Shown here in pieces: positions 22,680 through 32,611 of a DNA stretch of 64,000 nt. Position numbers and translations under genes: made by a program. The notes below the pieces were generated by a model. It was not told the origin of the DNA. It ran no database searches and saw nothing but the letters and a program-made list of their open reading frames with translations. Every line of letters starts with the position of its first letter. Position 1 is the stretch's first letter. This DNA is from Gigaspora margarita. Taxonomy: Eukaryota; Glomeromycota; Glomeromycetes; Diversisporales; Gigasporaceae. The stretch is from the NCBI GenBank assembly GCA_009809945.1, contig WTPW01001588.1:27963-91962 (forward strand). The letters run 5' to 3'.

Positions 22680-23541
22680 GTCACAAGTACATTTTATAAG
22701 TCTTAGAATTTTATTCACTAGCTACATACATAAATAATGCTTATCAGCATTGTTTCGAAACTTGTAATCTCAAATAAAAATGTTAAAATAACACTTATCG
22801 ATCTGAATTTATCACTTTTTCAAATAAAACAATTGAATTTTGTGGATCCAAATATTACTATTTAAAATAATGAAAGTCTCAAACTCGGGCTGTCTCAATG
22901 ATTTAAAAAGAACGATAATAATTTCAAATTAATCTGGAATAATTCAAATCCGTGGGTATTTGAATTTTTTCGACTTAAATGGTCATAAAATAAAGCCATA
23001 ATAACTGGATTTATATGCGTACAAACAATTTTTACCTCAATTTAACTAAGTTTGGTATTTCAGACCAAATACCCGCACTTAAATTCAAGCTCATGACGGA
23101 TTTTAAGAGTTGAGTATCTGGTTTGGTATACCAAATTTTGAATTTGCTTATATGCAAGTAACTTATTTGAGATATTCACATGAAAGCGAAGATACTCAAG
23201 CAGTGATAATAAAATGCAAGTCAGGTGCCTACTAGAATTAAGAATAGTTTCTAATGCTTCATTCATGCGCAATTTTAAGAGAAAAACTTAGTATTATAGT
23301 ATTGTTTGTAACAGGTTTTTTTTGGCGTTACTAGATATCTTAATGTTTGTATTAGTGTATATATTTGAAAAAATAATATAAATATATCAAGATGATTTTT
23401 TTATATAGGGAACGCGTAGATTCGAAAAAAGGTTAAAATTACATATATAGTTATCTCCAATTTTTATTATTGTAGATCACTGGTTCCCACGCGAATCACG
23501 AATTAAGTATAATAATAGGCTATTTGTTATATCTATTATGC
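22680..23541. other. Intergenic region 3' of the F-box/LRR gene
   Basis: Contains the probable 3' untranslated region of the minus-strand gene. No further gene is supported; the minus frame 23060-23272 has no recognisable domain. Confidence 0.45.
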
Positions 23542-25185
23542 TTATTGTAGTATTTCTATATAGTTATTGTTTGATGTTATTCTAAAATTAATATTATTAT
23601 ATTTAAGATTCAAAAAAGTCAGAGTGGTATTCTTGCAAAGTGAATCTTCTAATACTTTTCCTCCATCTGATCCAATTTCATTTCGTTCAAGGTTTAAATA
23701 TTTTAACGAGATGTTCTTACAAAGAGCACTGGCTAATGCTTTTCCTCCTTCTGGTCTAAGAAAATTATAGCCAAGATTTAAGGAAATTAACTTGGTGTTC
23801 TTGCAAAACGCATCTGCTAACGCTTTTCCTCCTTCTGATCCAAGTTTATTATCATAAATATTCAAACATTTCAGCGTGGTATTTTTGCAAAGTGCATCTG
23901 CTAATGCTTTTCCTCCTTCTGATCCAATTTCATTATTTCTTAAATTCAAATCTTTTAGAGAAATGTTCTTGCAAAGCGCATCAGCTAATGCTTTTCCTCC
24001 TTCTGATCCAATTACATTGTTTTGTAGATTCAAATCTTTTAGAGAAATGTTCGTGCAAAACGCATCTTCTAGTGCTTTTGCTCCTTCTGATCCAAGTTTA
24101 TTTTCACTAAGATCCAGGGAAGTCAATGTCGCGTTCTTGCAAAGTGCATCTGCTAATGCTTTTCCTCCTTCTGATCCAATTTCATTATTTCGTAGATTCA
24201 AATCTTTTAGAGAAATGTTCTTATAAAGCGCATCGGCTAATGCTTTTACTCCTTCTAGTCCAAGATTATTCTCACTAAGATTCAGAGAAGTCAATGTGGC
24301 GTTCTTACAAAGTGCATCGGCTAATGCTTTTCCTCCTTCTGATCCAAGATTATTCTCACCAAGATTCAGATAAGTCAATGTGGAGTTCTCACAAAGTGCA
24401 TCGGCTAATGCTTTTGCTCCTTCAGATTTTACATATAGACATAAAGAAGTCAGCGTGGTGTTTTTGCAAAGAAACTTTGCAATCATTTTTCCCTCTTCAG
24501 TAGCAATCGGATGAAGACGAAAACCTAAAGAATTTAGGGTATTGTTTTTATCGAGAGCTTTCAATAGCTTTTTAACTCCTTTAGTCTCACGTTGAATTGA
24601 TATAAGGTTCAAAGATGTCAAAGTAGAATTCTTATTAAGGATCTTGACTAATATATCTATTGCCTTATCGCCGATATTATACGGAATAAATAAATCTATA
24701 GAGGTAATAGTAGTTTTCTCGTAAAGATTTTCAAATATTAATTGATTACAAATAATTTCTTCAAGATATAAATATTTAAGATTTTTGCTAGTTCTTAGAA
24801 GCATTATAATTAAAGAAAATTTAATAGCATTTACAAGTTTACTACTTATTTCATGTCTATTATAAGGAACCCAATTTCTAATTCCGTTATAAAAATAATA
24901 ATTAATAGTTGTGATATAACTTGTATATTCAAATAATGGTTTCAGGCAACTTGGAAGGACAATATTAAAAGGAATTAATAAAGTTTGTTCTTCAGCGTTT
25001 AACATTAAAAGAAATGTTCTTATAAGCTTTCTATCTTGAAAATGGTGTCCCGGATCGCTCCATAATATTGGTATAATAACTCTACACCACTGTCGATTTA
25101 CCAGTGCACATGAAAACAAGTTTTTATACTCATGTCGGAAGTTATTAAATATTATTTCGTAACATTCAAAAGGCAATGTTATCAT
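23542..25185 (-). CDS. F-box / leucine-rich-repeat protein
   Basis: Predicted adaptor of an SCF-type ubiquitin ligase: the F-box would bind Skp1 and the LRR solenoid would select the target. The frame runs from ATG at 25236 (564 residues), but the Met at 25185 (547 residues) immediately precedes the F-box, matching the usual arrangement, and is preferred. F-box: residues about 21-62 of the long form, LPFECYEIIFNNF followed by CALVNRQWCRVIIPILWSDP. From about residue 175 to 555 there are 13 LRRs of ribonuclease-inhibitor type with a strict 28-residue (84-bp) period, consensus GSEGGKALADALCKNTTLTSLNL with a LxxNxLG turn; the first three are diverged and the last ten nearly uniform. Single exon and intact. 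F-box and LRR assignments are from motif recognition; the substrate is unknown. The same LRR family occurs in the gene at 52456-55047. Confidence 0.9.
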   Translation of the reverse strand: MITLPFECYEIIFNNFRHEYKNLFSCALVNRQWCRVIIPILWSDPGHHFQDRKLIRTFLLMLNAEEQTLLIPFNIVLPSCLKPLFEYTSYITTINYYFYNGIRNWVPYNRHEISSKLVNAIKFSLIIMLLRTSKNLKYLYLEEIICNQLIFENLYEKTTITSIDLFIPYNIGDKAIDILVKILNKNSTLTSLNLISIQRETKGVKKLLKALDKNNTLNSLGFRLHPIATEEGKMIAKFLCKNTTLTSLCLYVKSEGAKALADALCENSTLTYLNLGENNLGSEGGKALADALCKNATLTSLNLSENNLGLEGVKALADALYKNISLKDLNLRNNEIGSEGGKALADALCKNATLTSLDLSENKLGSEGAKALEDAFCTNISLKDLNLQNNVIGSEGGKALADALCKNISLKDLNLRNNEIGSEGGKALADALCKNTTLKCLNIYDNKLGSEGGKALADAFCKNTKLISLNLGYNFLRPEGGKALASALCKNISLKYLNLERNEIGSDGGKVLEDSLCKNTTLTFLNLKYNNINFRITSNNNYIEILQ

Positions 25186-25236
25186 ATTGCGGTATTGAAA
25201 AGTTGCAAAAAAAATTTTGGTACCTATGTACAACAC

Positions 25237-26138
25237 GTACTACTTATATTTTCTGACATATTTCAGAAAAGTTGTTAAACGTTGCCAAAAAATCCAGATT
25301 TGGGATCGTTTGAAGCGTTGTGCGTTCGTGTGTTTTTGACTATTTAATTAAAGTTAGGGTAAGGGTTAGTTTGGGCTAAGGTTTGGGTATGCCCAGTGAT
25401 ATAAATTGGATCGGCCAGTAGGCGCAGCGTACATAGATTTAAATTTGCGCATATATCGGGCTTTCCGTATATATAATGCGCATATAATTTTTTTTGGCGC
25501 ATGTTTTTTTTTGCGTTTGCGCCAATAAAATTTTTTTTGAATTTATAACAATGGGTGCCTATAGGTAAAATCACCTTTCCGACATTTTTTATTAGTGCAC
25601 CAATATAGGTTACGCTATTAGTTTTCTTGTATTCTTCGTTTCTTCACTTTTTTTTTGCTTTTTTTTAATTTGTCGGACTCATCCGTGTTGATCAAAATCA
25701 ACGTTTATTGGCCATATGTTACGTGATTGCACAACGTTTTAATCGATCCCAAATTTGGGAAGGATTGTTTCTATTATTCTCGCTCGAAACAAACTTTATT
25801 TGACCCAATGAAGATATACATATGGGAGTAGTGCCACGCTGCGACTCTAAGCGTCAATACAGAAGCTTTTAAATACACAAAATAATCGATTCAATGTGTG
25901 TACACAAGGTATTGCGTAATATTCACGTGACGAAAAAAGGATCGAATCGATGTTCCCGTGATCCCCGTGATGGCACGTGTAACCGTGTGAAAAAAAAGAA
26001 AAGAGAAATTCGAATATCGGCCATAAGCCAAGATGAAGCACAGCCCGCCGATTGAATGAACTTAACTATATTGGGAAGGATCTTGAATGCATGATTAATA
26101 ATTTTTGAATGGCGCAATTCTGACATTTGGGTAATATT
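25237..26138. other. Upstream region of the F-box/LRR gene
   Basis: CpG-richer, mixed-composition DNA that should contain the promoter of the minus-strand gene. No clear TATA box was fixed. A telomere-like TTAGGGTAAGGGTTAG run is at 25354-25369. Several GCGCA(T/A) and GCGCC motifs recur at 25420-25530. No other gene is supported. Confidence 0.45.
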
Positions 26139-26237
26139 GAGGGTTGCGCCGGTAATACTACCCAAAAAAGGAAATTTAATTTTGTAAATAAAAGTTAGGG
26201 TTAGGAGGTTAGCTTTAGGTTGTAGCCATAGACAGTT
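26139..26237. repeat. Truncated copy of the GTGCCGGTAATACAA element
   Basis: GCGCCGGTAATACTACCC, GGAAATTTAATTTTGTAAAT and GTTAGGGTTAGGAGGTTAGC occur here in the same order as in the adjacent longer copy (26238-26720), so this is a partial tandem copy. Confidence 0.65.
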
Positions 26238-26720
26238 GGGATTTACTTACTTGTGCCGGTAATACAACCCAAAAAAGGAAATTTAATTTTGTAAATAAGC
26301 AGAGTGTGTAAAAACACAAAGTTAGGGTTAGGAGTAGAGCTGCAGACATTTAGAAGGTCCAAGGTAGTACGTCACTCCTCACGTCATATAAAATTTATAT
26401 GGAATCATATTAAACGTCACGTCACATACGTCACGTCAAACGTCATAGTATATGTTCATTGATATTCTAATGTCTGCAGCTCTAGTTAGGAGGTTAGCTT
26501 TAGGAGGTATAGCCATAGTTGCCCATTATATGTAAATTTTCGTCCCCGATATTTTTAATTGGTACACAACGGCCGATTTAAACACTAGTTTTGGCTTTTT
26601 CTTTTTCTGCACGTGTTCGGAATTCATGTCGGGCTGATCCGGAACGATCAAAATTCGAACTCGCTGATTGGTAGCTGCCTTTTTAGGAGTTTGTATTACC
26701 GCCACAAATAAATAAAACCC
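26238..26720. mobile_element. Inverted-repeat element related to 34203-34831
   Basis: Left end GGGATTTACTTACTTGTGCC pairs with right end ending GCCACAAATAAATAAAACCC. Interior features (CACAAAGTTAGGGTTAGG, CCCATTATATGTAAATTTTC, GTGTTCGGAATTCATGTCGG, CTCCTAAAAAGG-type end) match the copy at 34203-34831 in the opposite orientation. No duplication was found at these ends, so they may be rearranged. A 150-bp MITE (26335-26484) is nested inside. CpG sites are better kept here than in the 34-kb copy. Confidence 0.68.
26335..26484. mobile_element. 150-bp hAT-like MITE nested in another element
   Basis: Tips TAGAGCTGCAGACATT and AATGTCTGCAGCTCTA are exact 16-bp inverted repeats. The 8-bp duplication GTTAGGAG flanks them at 26327-26334 and 26485-26492. 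The interior has several ACGTCAC motifs in both orientations. TAGAG tips and an 8-bp duplication fit hAT. Confidence 0.88.
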
Positions 26721-26839
26721 TAGAATGGTGTCAGCAAATCTGCTTTTGATTGGGCGTATGTTTTCACATGTTAATGGGCTGTGCTAATGTAACATACTGC
26801 TATTGTGAGATAACGATTTGATATTACTTTTTTAGATGG

Positions 26840-26932
26840 CTTTACTCCTAAAAAGGCAGCTACCAATCAATGAGTTCGAATTTTGATCGTTCCGGATCAA
26901 CCCGACATGAATTCCGAACACGTGCAGAAGAA
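26840..26932. repeat. Inverted partial copy of the element end
   Basis: CTCCTAAAAAGGCAGCTACC followed by GTTCGAATTTTGATCGTTCC and CGAACACGTGCAG is the inverted copy of 26608-26693, about 150 bp away. Together they form a hairpin-like pair. Confidence 0.7.
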
Positions 26933-26954
26933 GAAAAAAGCGAAAAAAAAAAAA

Positions 26955-27062
26955 AAAATAGTTTCGGGGTTTCAGATAAGGTTTTGGGTTTCAGTTAAGG
27001 TTTCGGAGTTTTGATGAGGTTTCAGAAGTTATAATCCAAAACCCGAAACTTTTGGATTTGGC
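26955..27062. repeat. Short GTTTCGGGGTTT-type repeat with inverted ends
   Basis: Imperfect units of TTTCGG(G/A)(G/T)TT(T/C)AG and AAGGTTT(T/C)GG recur about four times; the right end CCAAAACCCGAAACTT is inverted relative to the left. A small low-complexity repeat, possibly a MITE remnant. The open frame starting just after it (27052-27246) is not supported as a gene. Confidence 0.45.
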
Positions 27063-27319
27063 AAAAAAGGTATCGGTGCCCAACTCTACAGTGCACAGTC
27101 ACCAAAACAAGCACTTTAGCGGTCTGAGCCAATCACGAACTCGCGATTATATGTTAATCATCAAGTTTACACAGATTTTGACATTTAATGAATTATACAA
27201 ATATGAAAATAATAAAGAAAAGAAGATCTATATACAAAATGTATAAATTAATCAGGAAATTCGAATCTCTAATGTCACAAATTCGAATTTTTGACACTAC
27301 TGGTAACTTCCGTTCAGGA

Positions 27320-28497
27320 TATAGTTGGTGGTAGAATTAATTTTACAAATTGATATGGTTACGGCATTGCCGTATTTTTTTGCTGTAATTACTATGAGCC
27401 TAAAGCGTAATGCCGTAAAGCCATAATACCGTAATAATACCGGTTGTTAAATTGCTGTACTGCATTATGGTTTCCTTTAAATAATATACTATTAAATATT
27501 TTTTTTGAATTTGATTCTGTTAACTTCATCGATTTATTACATGTAATGACTATGAAAAAAGGGGTTTGTAGGTCTAGATTTTATCTTACTTAAACGTCGT
27601 GATTTATTTTTTTAGCCAATTAGACCAGTCTATAAGTCATTGTTTGAGACCGTCTTTAACGAGCTAATTGATCAGAAATGACATTATTGTTAACAGAATT
27701 TATGGCTTATATAAGATGATACATGCCTATATACATATTTACGTGTTTTAAAATTATTGTATAGCTGTAGAATACACTTTAAAATGTAAATGAAATGCTT
27801 GTATGGCAAATAACAACATATTCATCAGTTTCCAGTTTGGAGTGACTGGGTGTCACGTAGTTACTTAATTATAACATTATAATATTATACTGTAGTTACA
27901 GTATCGCATTATTAAAATATTGTGTTATTGCGGCATTTCGGCATTATGGCATTGCGGCATTACGGCATCACGGCATTACGTCATTACGACATTATTAGTA
28001 AGTTAGTGGTGTCCAAAAAATTTTGCACGCACGTGACTTTTTGTGCCATAAACCAATCAAATTTTGAGATCAGGTGTAACGTGAAAATCAAACAATCAAA
28101 ACAATCGAATAAAGCGAAAGAATTTAAGTAATAAATCGAGTGGTTAGGGTTTGGGTTAGACGCTTGGTTAGAGTGCTACTGATACCAAAATTTTGCAAGG
28201 AATTTTTTTTGTTAATGCGCAGTAGACGATTTCATAGACAAACTTTAGAGTTATTAGTGATTTTTTATGAAAAATCATAAAAAGCGCGATTTTTACGTTA
28301 CACCTGATCCTAAAATTCAATTGGTTTGCGCTACAAAAAAGTCACGTGCGTGCAAAATTTTTTGGACACCACTAACTTACTTGACATTATGGCATTACGG
28401 CATGACGGCATGTAATTTTTACGGCAATTAGATGCTATGCCGTAATTAATTCTACCACTGGCAAAATGCCAATTCAGTAATTCTACCACCAACTATA
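27320..28497. mobile_element. 1.18-kb hAT-like element with CGGCATTA repeats
   Basis: Exact 20-bp inverted tips TATAGTTGGTGGTAGAATTA lie inside the 8-bp duplication GTTCAGGA (27312-27319 and 28498-28505). The subterminal zones are made of short CGGCATTA/ATGGCATT units (27360-27480, 27915-27990, 28385-28450), which could serve as clustered transposase-binding sites; that role is inference. Another element (28003-28384) is nested in it. No transposase frame is present. Confidence 0.86.
28003..28384. mobile_element. CACGTG-family element nested in the hAT-like element
   Basis: Inverted ends of about 40 bp begin GTAAGTTAGTGGTGTCC and include AAAATTTTGCACGCACGTGA. Inside lies an inverted segment around CAATCAAATTTTGAGATCAG on the left and CCTGATCCTAAAATTCAATT on the right, plus a central GTTAGGGTTTGGGTTAG run and CAAAATTTTGCAAGG motif. 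Related elements are at 37389-37648 and 59624-59942. A lone end of the same type lies at 57270-57295. Confidence 0.72.
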
Positions 28498-28505
28498 GTT
28501 CAGGA

Positions 28506-28849
28506 TTATGACAAGTAAATCGCAAGTAAAGGAGCTAACCCTGATCCTTCCCTTCCTGACATTTTCATAACAATTCTAAATTTTATTATTCACGATTTCA
28601 CGCTGACGACCGGCCTGCATTATGCAGGCGGGAAAATGCAATACAACTCAAGCGTAATTATTTACGGTAATTGCCGGCGCAATTTCAGTTGCTATTTCCG
28701 GGTGTTTATCTGTTTCAGAGTGAATTATGCATAAATCATAATTGCATTCGCAAATTAATAAATGCTTATTTTTGCGCCTAAATATTCTTCATTTGCTAAT
28801 TTAGATGATAGATTGACAAACCATGAATGTAAGGAACGGAATTGTTCGG
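28506..28849. other. Intergenic spacer
   Basis: CpG-containing, mixed-composition DNA. No gene, RNA or repeat was recognised. Confidence 0.45.
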
Positions 28850-29085
28850 TATGTTTGGTTGCATAAACGATTTGAAAATTAGTGGGACACTTGAAAATTT
28901 TTCTTGTTTTTGAAACCCTTCGGTTTCGTCTTATGAATCATCTAACTCTTCGGAAACCATGTCACAGTCTTCGGAACTTCGGCCCGATAATTTCCGAAGA
29001 GTTATATAATTCATAAGACGAAACCGAAAGAGAGAAAATTTTTCAAGTGTACCACTAATTTTCAAATCAGCTGTAATCAAACATG
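28850..29085. mobile_element. ~236-bp foldback element
   Basis: ATGTTTGGTTGCATAAACGA at the left pairs with AGCTGTAATCAAACAT at the right. The arms continue through TTTGAAAATTAGTGGGACAC and its complement, and through TTCGGTTTCGTCTTATGAAT and its complement near 29010. The central loop has repeated CTTCGGAA motifs. The flanks show no clear duplication. Confidence 0.7.
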
Positions 29086-30165
29086 AAGTACAACGTGCTA
29101 TCATTTCTCGAAGACAATAATTTAGTGTCACTAGAATTTTGGCAAGGCATAACCTGATCGCTTTTACACATTTGATATAGATATGGAGATTAATTATGAT
29201 CAGAAATAGTAAAAAAGGCCAGCTCTGTCGATCTGCTCAAGCTTTTTTAGATCGAACGGCCCATGGTTTTTCCATCGACCAATATTACTAACCGAGACAT
29301 TTAATAGATTTCAACGGGAACTATTACTAAACACAACCTAAGAATCGCATCAGTCATACCTTAGCTAACATCTATTTTCATTTCTCTACTACATTACGAT
29401 TTACCTTTCAGTGATTATTTTCTATTTCATATAGACATAAAATATTTGTTTACCGCAACAACATTCTACCGCATAATTAAGAAATACTGTACAAGTTTTC
29501 ACATCATCGTATGATTATCTTTACTATTAACCACCTTTGTTGGAGCTTTGAGTCCTGTGATCTGTTCATTTTTAATATTTTTTTAACAAGCTCACAGACA
29601 AATTTTTATCCATGTCTCACTCTTAATCAATTTGCTACTTTTGTTCACTTAATTTCGTGGGTAATCAAAGAATAGAATTTTTAATTTGTCACATTTAAAC
29701 CAATGTGGTTAACATAAAAAAAAAGCTATCCTAAAATATTGCACAAGAAATTGACTTTTATATCTTAAAAAAAATATATTTTTCAATACTTTAGTTTAAA
29801 CGTATTGCTCGATTTATTTGACTGTTGATTTAAATAATGCTTTAAAAAAATATAATAAATTTTTGTGAAAATTTAGTTAATTGTAGAAGTTCTAATTTTG
29901 TAATTCAATAGGCTTTGCGTGTACAGTTATCGCGGCAAAGATCTGAAAAACAATATGCGGCAAATTTTTTCATGATTAAACAATCTTCCTTGTTTATACT
30001 AATACAGTCTATCAACCTGTTAATATCAATCTAAGCTATAAAATGAATTCTTATATATTAAAATTATATGAAATTCCCTCATATATATCAACTTTAATAT
30101 GTTCCATCATTAATATTACTATCAAATAATATAAAAGCGATCCAAATAGGTTGATATAAATTAGG
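29086..30165. other. Intergenic stretch
   Basis: No long frame and no repeat recognised. Confidence 0.45.
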
Positions 30166-30173
30166 GACGACTG

Positions 30174-30351
30174 TAGTGATGGGCAACGCGCGGGATTCAA
30201 AAAATCCCGTGCGGGATTTTTAATATGTGATTATCCGGCCTGCATTGACATATCATCCGGCCTGCATTAAAAATAAATTGTTAAGTATTTATACTCAATC
30301 ACGCGAATCCCGCGCGGGATTTTTGAAAAAATCGTGATTTGCCCATCACTA
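30174..30351. mobile_element. 178-bp hAT-like MITE, TAGTGATGGGCAA tips
   Basis: The 13-bp inverted tips TAGTGATGGGCAA are exact and lie inside the 8-bp duplication GACGACTG (30166-30173, 30352-30359). Subterminal palindromes built on CGCGCGGGATT and duplicate ATCCGGCCTGCATT units are present. A decayed relative lies at 63300-63387. Confidence 0.88.
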
Positions 30352-30359
30352 GACGACTG

Positions 30360-30981
30360 TACTATAAATGGTTTCAAATTGTTAAAATGGATTTGTCGTT
30401 CACAAGATATCATTGTTACATTATTGTCTGATGGTCATATTTGAGAATGGATATACATTTTCGATCTCAACAAATTCTACAGTCTGTACCATTCGTTCAT
30501 GTATAAAAGTCATTTAAGCCATTCTCAAGTTATAAAAAGTCAAATATCTACAATCAAGATAAAGCCAATTACATTCCAAAAAAGTTTTTCAAATTAGTTC
30601 TTTCTAAAAAAGTTTTATATTAATAATTAAAAAGGTAATAAAGTGATGGCAGAAAAAATTCGCGATCAAGTGAAATTCTGATCGTTCAACTTCATAATGC
30701 AGCCAGAATTTAATATCGGTATACAATCTTTATACAAAATTCACGCAATTAAATTTATTACTGCATTATTGATGTTAAGTTTATTGATCGTTGATTGAAT
30801 CACAATCACATAATCACGAATGTTTTCTGTCATTCTTTGATACCTTAATTTAAACATGCGATTATACTGTTAACTAAAAACATTAATCTTAATATTTATT
30901 GATTACTGTATTTCTTTTTAAACAACACAAATCAGTGAAAAATGAAGAATATCTCTAATATTATAACTCTTCATTCGTATA
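30360..30981. other. Intergenic stretch
   Basis: No gene or repeat recognised. Confidence 0.4.
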
Positions 30982-31062
30982 TGAGTGACGCCAAAAGAAA
31001 ACGGGACCTCAATCTTATAAATTTCATATGCTTGGAGTCCCATTTTCCCTTAGCATCACTCA
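30982..31062. repeat. 81-bp inverted repeat
   Basis: TGAGTGACGCCAAAAGAAAA and its imperfect complement (ending TTAGCATCACTCA) are 26-nt arms around a 29-nt loop. It would form a strong hairpin in RNA or DNA. Confidence 0.7.
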
Positions 31063-31070
31063 GATGAAAA

Positions 31071-31290
31071 TTGTTTCATAACAAAGAAAATAAATGCTTT
31101 ATGGAGGATTTGCCAACATACAAACATATGATAAATAGATTCGACATGAGTGATGAAAAGAAAATTTTTCGTAACAAAGAAATATGCTATGGATGATTTG
31201 CCAGCATTCAAACGTGTAAAAGAATAGATTCACATGAAAAGTTTAATATGTTATAGTTTTTTTGTAACCAAAATATGCTAAGCTCTTTAG
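31071..31290. repeat. Tandem repeat upstream of the secreted-peptide candidate
   Basis: Two and a half copies of a ~90-bp unit with CATAACAAAGAAA, GGATTTGCCAACAT(A/T)CAAAC and AATAGATTCGACATGA, at about 31071-31155, 31156-31246 and a partial third. The repeat lies 190-400 bp before the ATG at 31482, so it could be part of the regulatory region. Confidence 0.65.
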
Positions 31291-31371
31291 TTTCAATTGA
31301 ATAAAGGAATTTTTTAAAGGATTGCTATGGTTTTTTTTTTTAAATAATTATTTTAATTATTTTCAATTTAT

Positions 31372-31379
31372 TATAAATA
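31372..31379 (+). promoter_or_regulatory. TATA-like box
   Basis: TATAAATA about 100 bp before the ATG at 31482, followed by an A-rich leader (AAAAGTAAAAGTTAAATAAA). A plausible core promoter for the small secreted-peptide candidate; position and sequence only. Confidence 0.4.
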
Positions 31380-31481
31380 CACGCACAATTTTACATGTTT
31401 AAAAGAAAAAAAAAACTCAGAAACAAAAAGTAAAAGTTAAATAAAAAGTAAAAATTAACAAATATTAACAGAAAAACCAAA

Positions 31482-32004
31482 ATGAAGTTCAATCTCTATC
31501 TGTTCTTATTTACTGTCTTTGCTGTTGCTACTGCTATGGCACATCCATTAGACAATAATATGGAACCAGAAAAAACGTCAAGAGTAAGTACTTTACTTTA
31601 TATTTCCAATATAATATCTTTTGAAACAATTTTAATGCTAATTTTTCATTTATATACCTATATTTTTTTTGTTAGTGAGTAAGTATTTTATTCTTTCTCC
31701 AATATAATTATTTTTTAATCAATTTTAATGTTATTTTTTCATTTGTATGCTTATTTGTCAAAAATAATTAATAGCATGTAAGTAATTTTTTGGTATCCTA
31801 TATAATTATTTTCAAAAAATAATTTTAATACTAATCATTCATTTATATATTTATTATCTAAATAATAAATAGCTGGTAAATACTTTATTCTATTTTCCAA
31901 TATAATTACTATTTAAAAAATGCTGATTTTCTTTATTTAAAAAAGTGGTTCTATTGAAGATGGCTCAGAAAATTAAGAAATTCAAGAATATATATTGCTT
32001 TTAA
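31482..32004 (+). CDS. Candidate small secreted peptide with tandemly repeated intron
   Basis: Exon 1 (31482-31583) encodes 34 residues. It starts with a convincing secretion signal, MKFNLYLFLFTVFAVATAMA, with a likely cut after TAMA and a short acidic tail HPLDNNMEPEKTSR. It ends exactly at a consensus donor GTAAGT (31584). Three further donor-like sites follow at 31679, 31778 and 31876, 95-99 bp apart, each preceded by TAG plus three bases (TGA, CAT, CTG), so the intron plus one codon has been multiplied in tandem. One phase-compatible acceptor at 31958-31959 would add MAQKIKKFKNIYCF before a stop at 32002-32004, giving about 48 residues. Without splicing the frame runs to 31682 (66 residues). 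The 3' structure is uncertain. It looks like a small secreted (effector-like) protein; the family was not recognised. Confidence 0.42.
31584..31960 (+). repeat. Four tandem copies of an intron-like unit
   Basis: Each ~97-bp unit opens with GTAAGT or a close variant, contains CCAATATAAT(T/A)AT and a TTTTAAT(G/A)(C/T)TA-like phrase, and ends in TTAG or ATAG. The spacing of the GTs (31584, 31679, 31778, 31876) is nearly constant. Confidence 0.75.
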
Positions 32005-32610
32005 TTATTATATCACTATATACGAAGTAAACCATTAATTATTTATTTGTAGTATGTATCTCTAGTTCTAAATGTGACATCAATTCAATGTCTCAAACTA
32101 AATTTGCTCTATAGATTAATTATTATTTGACCTATTGACTTTTTATGTTTATCAGATCAATTATTTATTGTTAGCAATATTTAATTTTCAAATTTGATTT
32201 TATGTTCTCAATTTATATTATTAATTATTATTTGACCCATTGACTTTTTATGTTTGTCAGATCAATTATTTATTGTTAGCAATATTTAATTTTCAAATTT
32301 GATTTATGTTCTCAGTTTATATTTTTTAAAATTTTTTATGTTCTTAAAAATTTTATAGTATTTTTGCATTAGAAAATTAACTTATTTGATGTCAAAATAT
32401 TTATTTATTTATTTATTTTAATGGATTTGATTTACTCTTTTGTACTAGATTTAGTAATTTTAAAAAATGCATTAAAAATTTAAAAAAATTATAGCTTAAT
32501 TTTTTTAGTCTTGCCAAATTTGCCTTTTAGAAGCAATATTAAAGCCTCTAACATTGTGTGTAGCAATGTTTAGATGTAAATTTTGCAAGAGATTTGATGT
32601 GGATGATTTG
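32005..32610. repeat. AT-rich spacer with a 105-bp tandem duplication
   Basis: TTAATTATTATTTGACC...TTTTTATGTTT(A/G)TCAGATCAATT...TTTAATTTTCAAATTTGATT occurs twice head to tail at 32116-32220 and 32221-32320, period 105 bp, with only a few differences. The remainder is AT-rich without features. Confidence 0.8.
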
Positions 32611-32611
32611 A

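Noticed and set aside
23567-24503. Open frames on the plus strand opposite the F-box/LRR gene
   Set aside because: They are antisense shadows. The 84-bp repeat is a multiple of three, so a stop-free frame in one unit repeats in all units.
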